Source: an uncultured Verrucomicrobiota bacterium (GTDB lineage Bacteria; Verrucomicrobiota; Kiritimatiellia; RFP12; UBA3636). Taken from it: a stretch of DNA of 5,556 nucleotides. The position numbers and the translations under genes were made by a program. Under the pieces are notes generated by a model. The model worked only from the letters and a program-made list of their open reading frames with translations, was not told the DNA's origin and did no database searches. The stretch spans positions 1-5,556 of the forward strand of contig CAMOEO010000217.1 of the NCBI GenBank assembly GCA_946612175.1, written 5' to 3'. Of this stretch, positions 5,367 to 5,556 are shown one piece after another (within the stretch, counting starts at the first letter, position 1; the number at the start of each line of letters is the position of its first letter).

Positions 5367-5556
5367 GTGAACGACGATCCGGAACGCCCCGTCCGCGACG
5401 ATCCGCCCCGGCCGGCCGGCGAAACCGGGGAGCGCGAAAACGAGCCCCGCTCCCCGGGCTGGCATCCTTCGCCGCCTCCGGCGCCGGAGGAGCTGAAGGG
5501 GGGCGCGGCGGCCCCGCCGCCCGTCCCGCCGCCCCCGCCGCCGCCCTCCGAGCCGG
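5367..5556 (+). CDS. Unidentified protein with proline-rich, charged N-terminus, 3'-truncated
   Basis: An open frame from GTG at 5367 to the right edge, 63 complete codons, with no stop. The visible part is hydrophilic and looks disordered: an acidic/basic start (MNDDPERPVRDD), then GETGERENEPRSPGWHPS, and a polyproline stretch (APPPVPPPPPPPSEP, residues 49-63) with seven consecutive prolines. Such runs normally stall ribosomes and need elongation factor P. There is no signal peptide, so the segment is probably a cytoplasmic tail or linker before a folded or membrane domain outside the window. Support comes from the 4-base gap to recA and the GAGGAG 10 bases upstream. GTG is the only plausible start seen. 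Function cannot be assigned. Proline-rich reading frames also arise by chance in GC-rich DNA, so this could be spurious, but position and SD make it likely real. Confidence 0.6.
   Translation, partial: MNDDPERPVRDDPPRPAGETGERENEPRSPGWHPSPPPAPEELKGGAAAPPPVPPPPPPPSEP

Overview
This is a very GC-rich bacterial window, by eye clearly above two-thirds G+C, with long shadow ORFs in nearly every frame. All supported genes lie on the + strand. There are five: the 3' part of a TctA-family membrane transporter, a YdjM/DUF457-type membrane metal-dependent hydrolase, an NhaC-family Na+/H+ antiporter with an added signal peptide and repeat-rich N-terminus, recA, and the 5' end of a proline-rich protein that leaves the window. 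No RNA genes, CRISPR arrays, insertion sequences or phage genes were seen.

The layout is three transcription units. Unit 1 (about 2-2042) is tctA-like followed by ydjM-like, 16 bases apart with a good Shine-Dalgarno (SD) between them, so probably one operon; a modest hairpin follows at 2056-2074. Unit 2 (2189-4184) is nhaC, with its own sigma70-like promoter, a very short leader without an SD, and a perfect 42-base palindrome just after the stop that probably ends transcription. Unit 3 (4207 onward) is recA, with its own promoter and a leader of about 80 bases. Downstream, a proline-rich ORF begins 4 bases past the recA stop with an SD inside the last recA codons. The nhaC and recA promoters share the -10 hexamer TAGAAT (followed by C) and an 18-bp spacer.

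The organism cannot be fixed from this window. The RecA sequence, high GC and mixed gene content look compatible with the Planctomycetes-Verrucomicrobia-Chlamydiae group, for example a Kiritimatiellae-like bacterium. This is an impression from RecA wording and not a computed placement.

Most of the region is ordinary chromosome: housekeeping recA, an ion antiporter and a membrane operon. I found no convincing new multi-gene system. The points most worth checking are the unusual N-terminus of the NhaC protein with its in-frame 39-bp tandem repeat, the roughly 140-residue insertion between the metal motifs of the YdjM-like protein, the perfect palindrome between nhaC and recA, and the unidentified polyproline protein coupled to recA.
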